From the NCBI GenBank assembly GCA_011322445.1, contig DRMV01000039.1:1-45002 (forward strand): DNA of 45,002 nucleotides. The letters are read 5' to 3'. Shown here piece after piece: positions 1 through 8,173 of the stretch; position 1 is the stretch's first letter, and every line of letters begins with the position of its first letter. A program made the translations under genes and the position numbers. The DNA is from Chloroflexota bacterium (lineage in GTDB: Bacteria; Chloroflexota; Anaerolineae; Anaerolineales; DRMV01). The notes below the pieces were generated by a model that searched no databases, was not told the DNA's origin, and was given only the letters and a program-made list of their open reading frames with translations.

Positions 1-120
1 CGGCTCAAACGAGCCGGTGCTCGATGGACGCCATACGGGGCTGAAATGACCGCCAAAGCGCGAGCAGCCTGGTTGAGCGATGCTTGGTCTCCCACCACCG
101 GCTGGCCCCTTGCTGCCTGA

Positions 121-143
121 TTCTACAACTTATGAGTGCTCCC
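121..143 (+). repeat. short dispersed intergenic motif, copy 1
   Basis: The motif TTCTACAAC-N3-TGAGTGC followed by (T/C)CC recurs here, at 29912-29934 on the same strand, and at 29641-29664 on the opposite strand with a one-base gap. All three copies lie between genes. The rest of 1-206 shows no gene; only a small inverted repeat (GGCTC/GAGCC, 2-15) is visible. Its function is unknown. Confidence 0.5.
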
Positions 144-182
144 CTCCCATTGTACATCAAACACCGCGCGGGCATCCGATGG

Positions 183-188
183 TAAAAT
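183..188 (+). promoter_or_regulatory. candidate extended -10 for the nucleotidyltransferase gene
   Basis: TGGTAAAAT gives a TGN-TAAAAT extended -10 box 33 bases before the ATG at 222. No good -35 is visible. The call rests on sequence only. Confidence 0.4.
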
Positions 189-221
189 AGCCCCAACCCA
201 CCTTATTTGCAGGGGAGCCTC

Positions 222-1226
222 ATGGACAAAAAACTGACCGTCGTGATTCCCATGGCCGGGCTGGGTACCCGCCTGCGCCCCCACACGTGGAGCAAGCCCA
301 AGCCGCTGGTCAGCGTGGCCGGGAAAGCCGTGTTGGGGCACGTCTTAGACATGTTCGCCGACCTGCCGCCCGAAGAACTGGAACTCGTTTTCATCGTAGG
401 CTACCTCGGCGAACAGGTCACCGCCTACCTGGCCGAACACTACCCCCACCTGAAAGCCCATTTCGTAGAGCAAAAAGAACGCAAAGGGCAATCGCACGCG
501 CTGGCTTTGGCCAGCGACCATCTGGAAGGCCCCGTGCTGATGATCTTCGTCGACACCATCATGGAAGCCAACTTCGGCTTCTTGCGCAACCCGCCCGACG
601 AAGCCATCGCCTGGGTCAAGCCGGTGGAAAACCCGCGCCGCTTCGGCGTGGTGGTGCCCGACGAAAACGGCTATGTGCAGCGCCTGATCGAAAAGCCCGA
701 CGACGACCGCTATAACCTGGCGGTGGTGGGATGTTACTACTTCCCCGAGGGGCGCGACCTGGCCGCCGCGGTCAACGAACAAATCGCCAACGACATCCAG
801 ACCAAAGGCGAATACTACCTTGCCGACGCCATCAACATCATGCTGCAAAAGGGGCTGAAAATGCGCACCATCGAGGTCGGCACCTGGCTGGATGCAGGCA
901 CGCCCGACGCCCTCCTTGCCACCAACCGCTACCTGCTGGAATCGGGGCGTGACAACAGCGCCGAAGCCCTGCGCCCGGGCATCACCATTGTGCCGCCGGT
1001 TTACATCCACCCCGACGCCAAAGTCGAGGCCTCGGTGGTGGGGCCTTATGTTTCCATTGGCAAGGGAAGCCATGTTTCTCGCGCCATTCTCAAAGACGTC
1101 ATTCTCGACGACGGCGCACAGGTAAGCCGCGCCTCGCTGGAAAAATCGCTCATCGGGCGTCACGCCCACGTGGAAGGTCGCCCCCTGCACCTCAACATCG
1201 GCGACCACACACAAATTACGCTATGA
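222..1226 (+). CDS. sugar-phosphate nucleotidyltransferase with C-terminal left-handed beta-helix (long-form RmlA/GlmU-like)
   Basis: Predicted to transfer a nucleotidyl group from an NTP to a sugar 1-phosphate, giving an NDP-sugar for cell-surface glycans. The N-terminus carries the family signature GLGTRLRP (residues 13-20) followed by SKPKPL, then an FVDTIME segment in the usual metal-binding position. Residues from about 245 look like hexapeptide repeats (IHPDAKVEASVVGPYVSIGK), which makes this the long, acyltransferase-like-tail form. The ATG at 222 is preferred over an in-frame TTG at 207 because an AGGGGAG ribosome site (211-217) lies just before it. Length is 334 residues. The stop overlaps the next gene by ATGA, so the two are probably translated together. 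The exact sugar (glucose, mannose or GlcNAc) cannot be read from the sequence. Confidence 0.85.
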   Translation: MDKKLTVVIPMAGLGTRLRPHTWSKPKPLVSVAGKAVLGHVLDMFADLPPEELELVFIVGYLGEQVTAYLAEHYPHLKAHFVEQKERKGQSHALALASDHLEGPVLMIFVDTIMEANFGFLRNPPDEAIAWVKPVENPRRFGVVVPDENGYVQRLIEKPDDDRYNLAVVGCYYFPEGRDLAAAVNEQIANDIQTKGEYYLADAINIMLQKGLKMRTIEVGTWLDAGTPDALLATNRYLLESGRDNSAEALRPGITIVPPVYIHPDAKVEASVVGPYVSIGKGSHVSRAILKDVILDDGAQVSRASLEKSLIGRHAHVEGRPLHLNIGDHTQITL

Positions 1227-1474
1227 ACCCCTCGTCCGCTCCCACCGCCACCGTCTGGTGCCGCTCCGAACGCCACTACGCCGAGCGGCCAGTGGCGTTT
1301 CTGTGGGAAGGCCAGCGGCGGCGTGTGGTGCGCGTCGTCGCCCAATGGCGGGAACCCGCGGGACCGGCTTTCCACGCCCTGGCTGACGATAACTGGCTAT
1401 ACGAATTACACTACGACGAAGCCCATCAGACCTGGACCATCACCCCTCGACTCGCCAACGCTCCAACAACCTGA
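1223..1474 (+). CDS. small hypothetical protein, DUF6504-like
   Basis: An 83-residue protein starting inside the stop of the nucleotidyltransferase gene (ATGA), so probably translationally coupled. The pattern FLWEGQ..RV..V...W.EP, followed by YELHYDE....W.I, resembles the small DUF6504 family known to me mainly from actinobacteria. In that family an RFLWRG-type motif is followed by YEL-type and aromatic motifs. No membrane segment, signal peptide or catalytic motif is visible. Function is unknown and the family match is from memory. Confidence 0.55.
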   Translation: MNPSSAPTATVWCRSERHYAERPVAFLWEGQRRRVVRVVAQWREPAGPAFHALADDNWLYELHYDEAHQTWTITPRLANAPTT

Positions 1475-1513
1475 ACGCCCAATTTTTCCATCCATCCCCC
1501 AGGAGGACCTTCG

Positions 1514-2629
1514 ATGATCATTGGCATTCCCAAGGAAATCAAAGACAACGAATACCGGGTCGCCATGACGCCCGGCGGCGTGCACATGCTGCGCGAGGCC
1601 GGCCACACCGTGCTGGTGGAAACCAACGCCGGCGCGGGCAGCGGCTTCTCCGACGAAGAGTATGCCCGCGCGGGTGCCAAAATTCTGCCCACCGCCGCGG
1701 AGGTGTGGGGGCAGGCCGAAATGATTATGAAAGTCAAAGAGCCTCGCCCGCAGGAATATGGCTTCCTGCGCCCCGGGCTGCTGCTCTTCACCTACCTGCA
1801 CCTGGCGGCCGAGGAAGAACTGACCCGGGAATTGCTGAAACGCGAGGTCATCGGCGTGGCCTACGAAACCGTGGAACTGGACGACGGCCGCCTGCCCCTG
1901 TTGACCCCAATGAGCGAAGTTGCAGGGCGCATGGCCGTGCAGGTGGGTGCCCACTACCTGGAAAAGGCCCACGGCGGGCGCGGCAAACTGCTGGGCGGCG
2001 TGCCCGGCGTGCGCCCTGCCGACGTGGTGGTGATCGGCGGCGGCACCGTCGGCACCAACGCGGCTAAAATGGCGCTGGGCATGGGCGCTCACGTCACCAT
2101 CATCGAGAAGAACATCGACCGCCTGCGCTACCTGGAAGACGTCTTGCACGGCAAACTGACCACTTTAGCCTCTAACCCCCTCAACGTCGCCCACGCCGTC
2201 AGCGTCGCCGATCTGGTCATCGGGGCGGTCCTCATCCACGGCGCCCGCGCCCCCCGCATCGTGACGCGCGAGATGGTTTCCAGCATGAAGCCGGGCAGCG
2301 TGATTGTCGACGTCGCCATCGACCAGGGCGGCTGCGTGGAGACTTCCCACCCCACTACCCACAGCAACCCCACTTATCTGGTGGACGGCGTGGTGCACTA
2401 CGGCGTAACCAACATGCCTGGCGCGGTGCCGCGCACTTCCACCTACGCGCTTTCCAACGCCACCCTGCCCTACGCCCTGCTGCTGGCCAACCTGGGCCTT
2501 GAAGAAGCCGTCCGCCGCAACCGGGCGCTGGCCCGCGGCGTCAACACCTATCAGGGCAAACTCACCTACGCTGCCGTCGCCGAAACTTTCGGGATGGACT
2601 ATACCCCCCTGGAGCAGTTAGTGGCATGA
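1514..2629 (+). CDS. ald: alanine dehydrogenase
   Basis: Catalyses reversible NAD-dependent deamination of L-alanine to pyruvate and ammonia. The 371-residue length is typical. The N-terminus [10 protein letters not shown], Arg15, Lys75 in the MKVKEP motif and His96 in FTYLHLAA match the substrate-binding and catalytic residues of the family. A Rossmann motif, [16 protein letters not shown], lies near residue 172, and the C-terminal [14 protein letters not shown] block is characteristic. A strong AGGAGG ribosome site sits 8 bases before the ATG. The gene overlaps the following aminotransferase gene by ATGA, suggesting a joint role in alanine/pyruvate nitrogen exchange. Confidence 0.95.
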   Translation: MIIGIPKEIKDNEYRVAMTPGGVHMLREAGHTVLVETNAGAGSGFSDEEYARAGAKILPTAAEVWGQAEMIMKVKEPRPQEYGFLRPGLLLFTYLHLAAEEELTRELLKREVIGVAYETVELDDGRLPLLTPMSEVAGRMAVQVGAHYLEKAHGGRGKLLGGVPGVRPADVVVIGGGTVGTNAAKMALGMGAHVTIIEKNIDRLRYLEDVLHGKLTTLASNPLNVAHAVSVADLVIGAVLIHGARAPRIVTREMVSSMKPGSVIVDVAIDQGGCVETSHPTTHSNPTYLVDGVVHYGVTNMPGAVPRTSTYALSNATLPYALLLANLGLEEAVRRNRALARGVNTYQGKLTYAAVAETFGMDYTPLEQLVA

Positions 2630-3804
2630 ACGGCGAGTTTTCCCCGAAAACCTCCCGCCGGGTCGCCGGGTTGAAACCTTCTGGCCTGCGCAAGTTTTTC
2701 GACATTATCGCTGAAATGCCCGAAGTGGTCTCGTTGGGCATTGGCGAGCCCGATTTCGACACGCCGGAAGTCATCCGGCAGGCAGGCATTCGCGCCCTGC
2801 AAGATGGCTATACGCATTACACCAGCAACGCGGGCATCAGCACCCTGCGGCAGCGGCTGGCCGGGCACCTGGAACGCCGCTACGGCGTGCGTTACGACCC
2901 CAACCGGGAAATCGTGTTCACCGTCGGGGTTTCCGAGGCGCTCTACCTGGCGATGACCGCCCTGCTCGACCCCGGCGATGAAGTGCTGGTGCCGACGCCG
3001 TGCTTCGTTTCCTATCAGCCGGAAGTGGTGCTCGCGGGCGGCGTAGCCGTGGAAGTGCCGCTGCGCGCGGAAGACAACTTCCAGCCCAATGTAGAAATTC
3101 TGGAACGCCACATCACCCCCCGCACCAAAGCCATCCTCATCAACTATCCTCACAATCCCACCGGCGCAGCAGCCGACCGAGAGGCCATGCAAGCCCTGGC
3201 GCGCTTCGCCGCCGAACACGACCTCATCGTGATTTCCGATGAAATCTACGACCGGCTGGTGTACGGCGTCGAGCATGTCTGCTTTCCGGCGCTGGAAGGC
3301 GCGTGGGAGCGCACGATTTTGCTGGGCGGCTTTTCCAAAGACTACGCCATGACCGGCTGGCGCTTAGGTTATGCCGCCGCGCCCGCGGCGCTGCTTCAGC
3401 CCATGCTGCGGGTGCATCAATACACCGTAATGACCGCGCCCACCCCGGCCCAGGTTGCCGCCATCACCGCATTGGAAAAGGCCGACGAAGCCGTCGAGGC
3501 CATGCGGCAGGCTTACGACCGCCGCCGCCGCCTGATCGTGGACGGGCTGCGCAGCATCGGCTTCCCCACCGTGGAGCCGCACGGGGCATTCTACGCCTTC
3601 CCCGACGTGCGCGGCACCGGCATCGACGACGACAGTTTCGCCTGGCGGCTGCTGGAAGAGGAAAAGGTCGCGGTGGTGCCCGGCTCGGCCTTTGGCGAGG
3701 CCGGGGCGGGGTTCATCCGCTGCTCTTACGCTACATCCGAGGCCAATATTGAGGAAGCCCTCACCCGCATTGCCCGCTTCGTGCAGCGGGTGCGAGAGGT
3801 GTGA
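2626..3804 (+). CDS. PLP-dependent class I aminotransferase (aspartate/alanine/aromatic type)
   Basis: A fold-type I aminotransferase of 392 residues, close to the usual length. Visible hallmarks: [10 protein letters not shown] near 38-47, the HNPTG motif with Asn177, SDEIYD with Asp205, and the Schiff-base lysine Lys238 in [13 protein letters not shown]. The C-terminal substrate-binding arginine is probably in FIRCSYA. Substrate cannot be fixed. Because it overlaps the alanine dehydrogenase stop (ATGA), an alanine or branched/aromatic amino acid to 2-oxoglutarate transfer is plausible, with the two glutamate dehydrogenases on the opposite strand regenerating 2-oxoglutarate. Confidence 0.88.
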   Translation: MNGEFSPKTSRRVAGLKPSGLRKFFDIIAEMPEVVSLGIGEPDFDTPEVIRQAGIRALQDGYTHYTSNAGISTLRQRLAGHLERRYGVRYDPNREIVFTVGVSEALYLAMTALLDPGDEVLVPTPCFVSYQPEVVLAGGVAVEVPLRAEDNFQPNVEILERHITPRTKAILINYPHNPTGAAADREAMQALARFAAEHDLIVISDEIYDRLVYGVEHVCFPALEGAWERTILLGGFSKDYAMTGWRLGYAAAPAALLQPMLRVHQYTVMTAPTPAQVAAITALEKADEAVEAMRQAYDRRRRLIVDGLRSIGFPTVEPHGAFYAFPDVRGTGIDDDSFAWRLLEEEKVAVVPGSAFGEAGAGFIRCSYATSEANIEEALTRIARFVQRVREV

Positions 3805-3826
3805 GCAAACCCTGCTACCTGCCCTA

Positions 3827-3862
3827 CAAAAAACGGCCTGACAGGAAAACCCGCCAGGCCGT
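3827..3862 (-). terminator. intrinsic terminator, probably bidirectional
   Basis: ACGGCCTG (3833-3840) pairs with CAGGCCGT (3855-3862). On the minus strand the hairpin is followed by six T residues, so it ends the downstream glutamate dehydrogenase gene. On the plus strand the tail (TGTGGTTTT) is weaker but could also stop the aminotransferase transcript. Confidence 0.75.
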
Positions 3863-3882
3863 TGTGGTTTTAGGAACGGCGG

Positions 3883-5133
3883 TTATACCCAACCGCGCAG
3901 TTTCATCGCCTCGGCCACGCGCGCCACGGCCACCATATAGGCCGCCAGGCGGTTGTGCACGCCTTCTTTCTGCGCCATCTCGTGCACTGCATGGAAGGCC
4001 GCGGTCATCTTCCTGTCCAACCGCTCGTGCACGGTTTCCAGATCCCAGTAATAATCGTAGGCGTTTTGCACCATTTCAAAGTAGGAAACCGTCACGCCGC
4101 CGGCATTGCACAGGAAGTCGGGGATGACAAAAGCGCCCTTCTCGTGCAAAATGCGGTCGGCTTCCGGCGTGGTGGGGCCGTTGGCCAGTTCCACGATGAC
4201 CTTGGCTTTGAGGCGGTCGGCGTTGGCGTCGGTGATCTGGTCTTCCAGCGCCGCGGGCACCAGCACCGGCACGTCCAGTTCCAGCAACTCTTCGTTGGTA
4301 ATGTTGTCCGCGCCGGGGAAGTTGATGACCGAGCCGGTTTCCTTCTTGTGCGCCATCACGGCTTTGTAATCCAGCCCCTTGGGGTTGTAAATACCGCCCT
4401 TGGAGTCGGAAACGGCCACCACTTTGAGGTTGAACATCTCGGTGCCAAGCACGTGGGCGAAGTAACCGGCATTCCCATAGCCCTGGATGGCCGTCGCCGC
4501 GCCGTTCAAATCGAGGCCAAGCACCTTGGCAGCCTCGCGCAGCGTGTACATACCGCCGCGGGCGGTAGCATCGCCACGGCCCTGCGAACCACCCAACGGA
4601 ATGGGCTTACCCGTAATCATGCCGAACTCGTTGTAGCCCTGCATGACCGAGAATTCGTCCATCATCCAGGCCATGATCTGCGGGGTGGTGTAGACGTCGG
4701 GCGCGGGAACATCCTTTTCCAGGCCGATGAGCGCCGTGCCGATGGCGCGGATGTAAGCCCGCGAAAGCCGCTCCAGTTCGGCAGTCGAGAGTTTGTGGGG
4801 GTCGCAGATCACACCACCTTTCGCACCGCCCAGCGGAATATCGACCACCGCGGTTTTCCACGTCATCCACGCGGCCAGGGCGCGCACGGTGTCGATGGTT
4901 TCCTCAGGATGAAAACGAATGCCGCCTTTCGTCGGGCCTCGGGAGTTGTTGTATTGCACCCGGAAGCCGTGAAAAACCTTGAACGAGCCGTCGTCCATGC
5001 GGACGGGGAAGGTGACGTGGATCTCCCGCATCGGCCAACGCAGCATTTCATGCGTGGCCTCATCCAAACCCAGCCGTTCAGCGGCCTCATCCAATTGCGC
5101 TTGGGCAATCTTAAACGGGTTGTGCTTTGACAT
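3883..5133 (-). CDS. gdhA: glutamate dehydrogenase, copy 1 (downstream paralogue)
   Basis: Interconverts glutamate and 2-oxoglutarate plus ammonia with NAD(P). From the ATG at 5133 (RBS AAGGAGG 8 bases before) the protein has 416 residues, typical of the hexameric family. Active-site lysines are all present: Lys69 in TKGGIRFHP, Lys93 in TWKTA and Lys105 in GGAKGG, with Asp146 in PAPD. A nucleotide-binding segment ([11 protein letters not shown]) follows. The open frame continues 24 codons upstream, but that part lies in the intergenic hairpin region and has no ribosome site. It lies 85 bases downstream of a close paralogue and is separated from it by a strong terminator. Cofactor preference cannot be read. 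Confidence 0.93.
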   Translation of the reverse strand: MSKHNPFKIAQAQLDEAAERLGLDEATHEMLRWPMREIHVTFPVRMDDGSFKVFHGFRVQYNNSRGPTKGGIRFHPEETIDTVRALAAWMTWKTAVVDIPLGGAKGGVICDPHKLSTAELERLSRAYIRAIGTALIGLEKDVPAPDVYTTPQIMAWMMDEFSVMQGYNEFGMITGKPIPLGGSQGRGDATARGGMYTLREAAKVLGLDLNGAATAIQGYGNAGYFAHVLGTEMFNLKVVAVSDSKGGIYNPKGLDYKAVMAHKKETGSVINFPGADNITNEELLELDVPVLVPAALEDQITDANADRLKAKVIVELANGPTTPEADRILHEKGAFVIPDFLCNAGGVTVSYFEMVQNAYDYYWDLETVHERLDRKMTAAFHAVHEMAQKEGVHNRLAAYMVAVARVAEAMKLRGWV

Positions 5134-5178
5134 GGTTTCCTCCTTACGAGTCAAGCGAGTCAAACGGACAAAGGTGTG

Positions 5179-5211
5179 AAAAACAAACGCCGCTTGCACA
5201 AGCAAGCGGCG
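5179..5211 (-). terminator. intrinsic terminator between the two glutamate dehydrogenase genes
   Basis: A perfect 10-bp stem, CGCCGCTTGC (5188-5197) with GCAAGCGGCG (5202-5211) and a 4-base loop, is followed on the minus strand by TTTGTTTTT. It sits just after the stop of copy 2, so copy 1 probably needs its own promoter or receives only read-through. Confidence 0.85.
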
Positions 5212-5218
5212 TCACAAC

Positions 5219-6505
5219 CTAAATCCAGCCCCGCAATTCCATGGCCTTGACCACCCGGCCAATGGCCACCATGTAAGCCGCGTCGCGGGTGTACACCTCC
5301 TCATCCAGCGCCATTTGGAGGACACCGTTGAAGGCCTGGCTCATCTTTTTGTCCAGGCGCTCCAGCACTTCCTCCCGTGTCCAGTAAAAGTTCATGTCGT
5401 TTTGCACGCTTTCGAAGTAAGACACGGTCACACCGCCGGAATTGCAGAGGAAATCGGGGATGACGAAGATATCGCGTTCCTGCAGCACGGCATCGGCCTC
5501 AGGTGTGGTGGGGCCGTTCGCGCCTTCTGCCAGGATCTTGACCTTGTCGCTAATCAAGTTCACCGTTTCGCCGGTAATCTGGCCTTCCAGGGCCGCAGGG
5601 ATGAGGACGTCCACATCCTTGGCCAGCCAGGCCATCTCGTCTTCCACCACATAGCCCGCTTCTTGGGCCTTTTTCTTGTCAATCGTGCCGTATTGGTCGG
5701 TAATGCTCTTGAGGAAATGGGGGTCAATGCCGCCGGGGTGGCTGAGGGTGTAAGGCTTTTTGTCTTCGCGGTCCCAGTAAGAAACGCAGGCAACCTTACC
5801 GCCCAGGATTTCAATAAAGCCAATGGCCGCATTCTGAGCCACATTCCCGAAGCCCTGAATGGCCGCCGTGCTCTTGGAAGGATCCATACCGAGGTGCTTC
5901 ATGGCTTCCCGAATATGGTACACCACGCCGAAGCCGGTGGCTTCAGCGCGCCCCAGCGAACCGCCACCGCCCACCGGCTTGCCTGTAATCACGCCCGGCG
6001 TGTATTCGCCCACGAGTTTGGAATACTCGTCCATCATCCAGCCCATCATCTGGGGGTTGGTGCCGACATCGGGGGCGGGCACGTCGATGCGGGGGCCAAT
6101 ATTGCGCCAGATCTGGTCAATCCAGCCCCGGCAAAGGCGTTCCAGTTCGCCACGGGAAAGCGTGGCCGGGTCCACCGCCACACCGCCCTTTGCCCCGCCC
6201 AAGGGAATATCGGCCACGGCGGTTTTCCACGTCATCCACATGGAAAGCGCCCGCACGGTGTCGATTGTTTCCTTGGGGTGAAAGCGGATGCCACCTTTTG
6301 CCGGGCCGCGGGCGTCGTTGTGCTGCACCCGGTAGCCCAAAAATGTCCTGATGTGGCCGTTATCCAACCGCACGGGAATCTGGAAATGGAATTCCCGCAT
6401 GGGCTGACGCAGCATCTGAGCCACATCTTCGTTCAACCCCAAGAGATCGGCCACATGGTCGAATTGCTCTTGAGCCATCTTGAAAGCGTTCACCGATTCA
6501 GTCAT
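5219..6505 (-). CDS. glutamate dehydrogenase, copy 2 (upstream paralogue)
   Basis: A second 428-residue member of the Glu/Leu/Phe/Val dehydrogenase family. Catalytic residues match copy 1: Lys70 (AKGGIRFHP), Lys94 (TWKTA), Lys106 (GGAKGG) and Asp146 (PAPD). A Rossmann segment IQGFGNVAQNAA follows. Compared with copy 1 it has extra residues after the nucleotide fold (the YWDREDKKPY region). The start at 6505 is chosen because MTESVNAFKMA aligns with the start of copy 1. The long in-frame extension upstream runs through a terminator-like hairpin and has no family similarity. An RBS-like GGAG lies about 11 bases upstream. The pair could form homo- or hetero-hexamers. Confidence 0.9.
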   Translation of the reverse strand: MTESVNAFKMAQEQFDHVADLLGLNEDVAQMLRQPMREFHFQIPVRLDNGHIRTFLGYRVQHNDARGPAKGGIRFHPKETIDTVRALSMWMTWKTAVADIPLGGAKGGVAVDPATLSRGELERLCRGWIDQIWRNIGPRIDVPAPDVGTNPQMMGWMMDEYSKLVGEYTPGVITGKPVGGGGSLGRAEATGFGVVYHIREAMKHLGMDPSKSTAAIQGFGNVAQNAAIGFIEILGGKVACVSYWDREDKKPYTLSHPGGIDPHFLKSITDQYGTIDKKKAQEAGYVVEDEMAWLAKDVDVLIPAALEGQITGETVNLISDKVKILAEGANGPTTPEADAVLQERDIFVIPDFLCNSGGVTVSYFESVQNDMNFYWTREEVLERLDKKMSQAFNGVLQMALDEEVYTRDAAYMVAIGRVVKAMELRGWI

Positions 6506-6524
6506 GACAAAAGTCGCTCCATTC

Positions 6525-6562
6525 TGAAAAAGATAAACGGGCACCCATCGGGATGGTGCCCG
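6525..6562 (-). terminator. terminator-like hairpin between gatB and glutamate dehydrogenase copy 2
   Basis: CGGGCACC pairs with GGTGCCCG (6538-6562). On the minus strand the stem is followed by the T-rich tail TTTATCTTTTT. It lies 110 bases after the gatB stop and 20-60 bases before the dehydrogenase start, so it may end gatB transcription or act in the dehydrogenase leader. Confidence 0.6.
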
Positions 6563-6672
6563 CTCTTGCTCACTTATGGGGAAAAGGCGCGCCAACGAGG
6601 TGTCTTCATCACCATAGATGCCTTGAACGTGGAGGTTATGCTCTCGCCTACGGTTTAAGATTACCCCAAACT

Positions 6673-8151
6673 TCAACCTTCGTCAAGAAGGTTACGGCGT
6701 TCTTGCAAATTTCTCATCAACACTTGCCGCACCACCTGCGGATTGGCCTGCCCCCGCGCCAACCGCATGACCTGCCCAAAGAGGAAGTTTGCCACGCCTT
6801 CTTTGCCGTTGAGGTAGGTTTGCAGTTCGGCCGGGTGCTCAGCAAGCACCTGCTCAACCCAGGTCTGGATGGCCGCTTCGTCGGAAACCTGCCGCAGCCC
6901 TCGCGCGGCAATGATGGCTTCCGCACTTTGACCGCTCTGGAACATCTCGGCCAGCACGCTCTTTGCCGTGTTGTTGTTGATTTCGCCCGCGGCAATGCGC
7001 TGCAAAAGGTCGGCCAGCGCCTGGGGAGGCACTTTGACCGCCTCAATGCCCACCCCCGCCTGGTTCATCAACCCAAAGAGTTCGCCAGTGACCCAATTGG
7101 CAACGGTTTGCGGGGAAACCCGCTCGCCCGCGGCGCGCACGGCTTCCTCAAAGTAATCGGCTACCGCGCGCTCCGCGGTAAGCACATCCGCACTGTAAGC
7201 GTTCAAGCCATAGGCTTCCTGGAAACGATGGTAGCGGGCGTGGGGCAGTTCGGGCAATTCCGCGCGGAGAGCGTCCACCCATTCCGGCGCGACTTCCAGA
7301 GGGGGCAGGTCGGGTTCCGGGAAGTAGCGGTAATCGTGGGCTTCCTCTTTACTGCGCTGGGGCACGGTCACGCCGCGGGCTTCATCCCATCCCATCGTCT
7401 GCTGCACCACCGGCTCACCGCGCTTCAGCAGTTCGCTCTGCCGGGCAATTTCTTGCGTGACAGCCTGTTCCAACACCCGAAAACTGTTCAGGTTTTTGAT
7501 TTCGGTGCGGGTGTTGAGCACGTCGGTGCCCTTCCAGCGCACCGAAACGTTGGCCTCGAAGCGAATGACGCCTTTTTCCATGTCGCCGCTGTTGACGCCC
7601 AGGTAACGCAGCACCTGCCGCAGCGCCATGGCGTAGGCTTTGGCTTCTTCCACCGAGCGCATATCCGGCTCAGAGACGATTTCCAGCAACGGCACGCCGG
7701 CACGGTTGAGGTCCACCAGCGAGCATTCTTCGCCGCCCTCGGTGCGGACGTGGGTTAGTTTGCCGGTGTCTTCTTCCAGATGCACCCGTCGGACGCGAAT
7801 TTGCCGCTCGCCCGCAGAGGTGCGAATGGTGAGCATGCCGTGTTCGGCCAGTGGGAGTTCGTATTGCGAAATCTGATAACCTTTGGGCAGGTCGGGATAG
7901 AAGTAATTTTTGCGCGCAAAAACGCTCACCGTGTTGATGGTGCAACCCAACGCCAAAGCCACCTTGACACCTTTGGCCACAGCCTCTTTGTTAACCACCG
8001 GCAGCGCCCCGGGCATAGCCGCGCACACCGGGCAAACTGCCGTGTTCGGTTCGGCAGTGGTGGCATCGACCACCGGGCAGGCACAAAACATTTTCGAGCG
8101 GGTATTCAGTTCAGCATGGACTTCCAGGCCAATGACAGGTTCGATTTCCAT
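6673..8151 (-). CDS. gatB: Asp-tRNA(Asn)/Glu-tRNA(Gln) amidotransferase subunit B
   Basis: GatB is the kinase/tRNA-binding subunit of the GatCAB complex that amidates Glu-tRNA(Gln) or Asp-tRNA(Asn). The 492-residue length is standard. The N-terminal [20 protein letters not shown] motif is the family signature, and the NTAVCPVC pair supplies further zinc-type cysteines. The [12 protein letters not shown] motif and an alpha-helical YqeY-like C-terminal tail (from about residue 340) follow. The start at 8151 has GAGG seven bases upstream. No gatA or gatC is adjacent, so the complex is encoded at separate loci. Confidence 0.96.
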   Translation of the reverse strand: MEIEPVIGLEVHAELNTRSKMFCACPVVDATTAEPNTAVCPVCAAMPGALPVVNKEAVAKGVKVALALGCTINTVSVFARKNYFYPDLPKGYQISQYELPLAEHGMLTIRTSAGERQIRVRRVHLEEDTGKLTHVRTEGGEECSLVDLNRAGVPLLEIVSEPDMRSVEEAKAYAMALRQVLRYLGVNSGDMEKGVIRFEANVSVRWKGTDVLNTRTEIKNLNSFRVLEQAVTQEIARQSELLKRGEPVVQQTMGWDEARGVTVPQRSKEEAHDYRYFPEPDLPPLEVAPEWVDALRAELPELPHARYHRFQEAYGLNAYSADVLTAERAVADYFEEAVRAAGERVSPQTVANWVTGELFGLMNQAGVGIEAVKVPPQALADLLQRIAAGEINNNTAKSVLAEMFQSGQSAEAIIAARGLRQVSDEAAIQTWVEQVLAEHPAELQTYLNGKEGVANFLFGQVMRLARGQANPQVVRQVLMRNLQERRNLLDEG

Positions 8152-8173
8152 AAAGTTGCCTCATTGCAAAATA

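Noticed and set aside
3955-6658. Long open frames antisense to the two glutamate dehydrogenase genes
   Set aside because: They are His/Val/Gly-rich shadow translations common opposite GC-rich genes and carry no recognisable domain.
6506-6676. 57-codon N-terminal extension of glutamate dehydrogenase copy 2
   Set aside because: It reads through a terminator-like hairpin, shows no similarity to copy 1, and the ATG at 6505 aligns with the family start.
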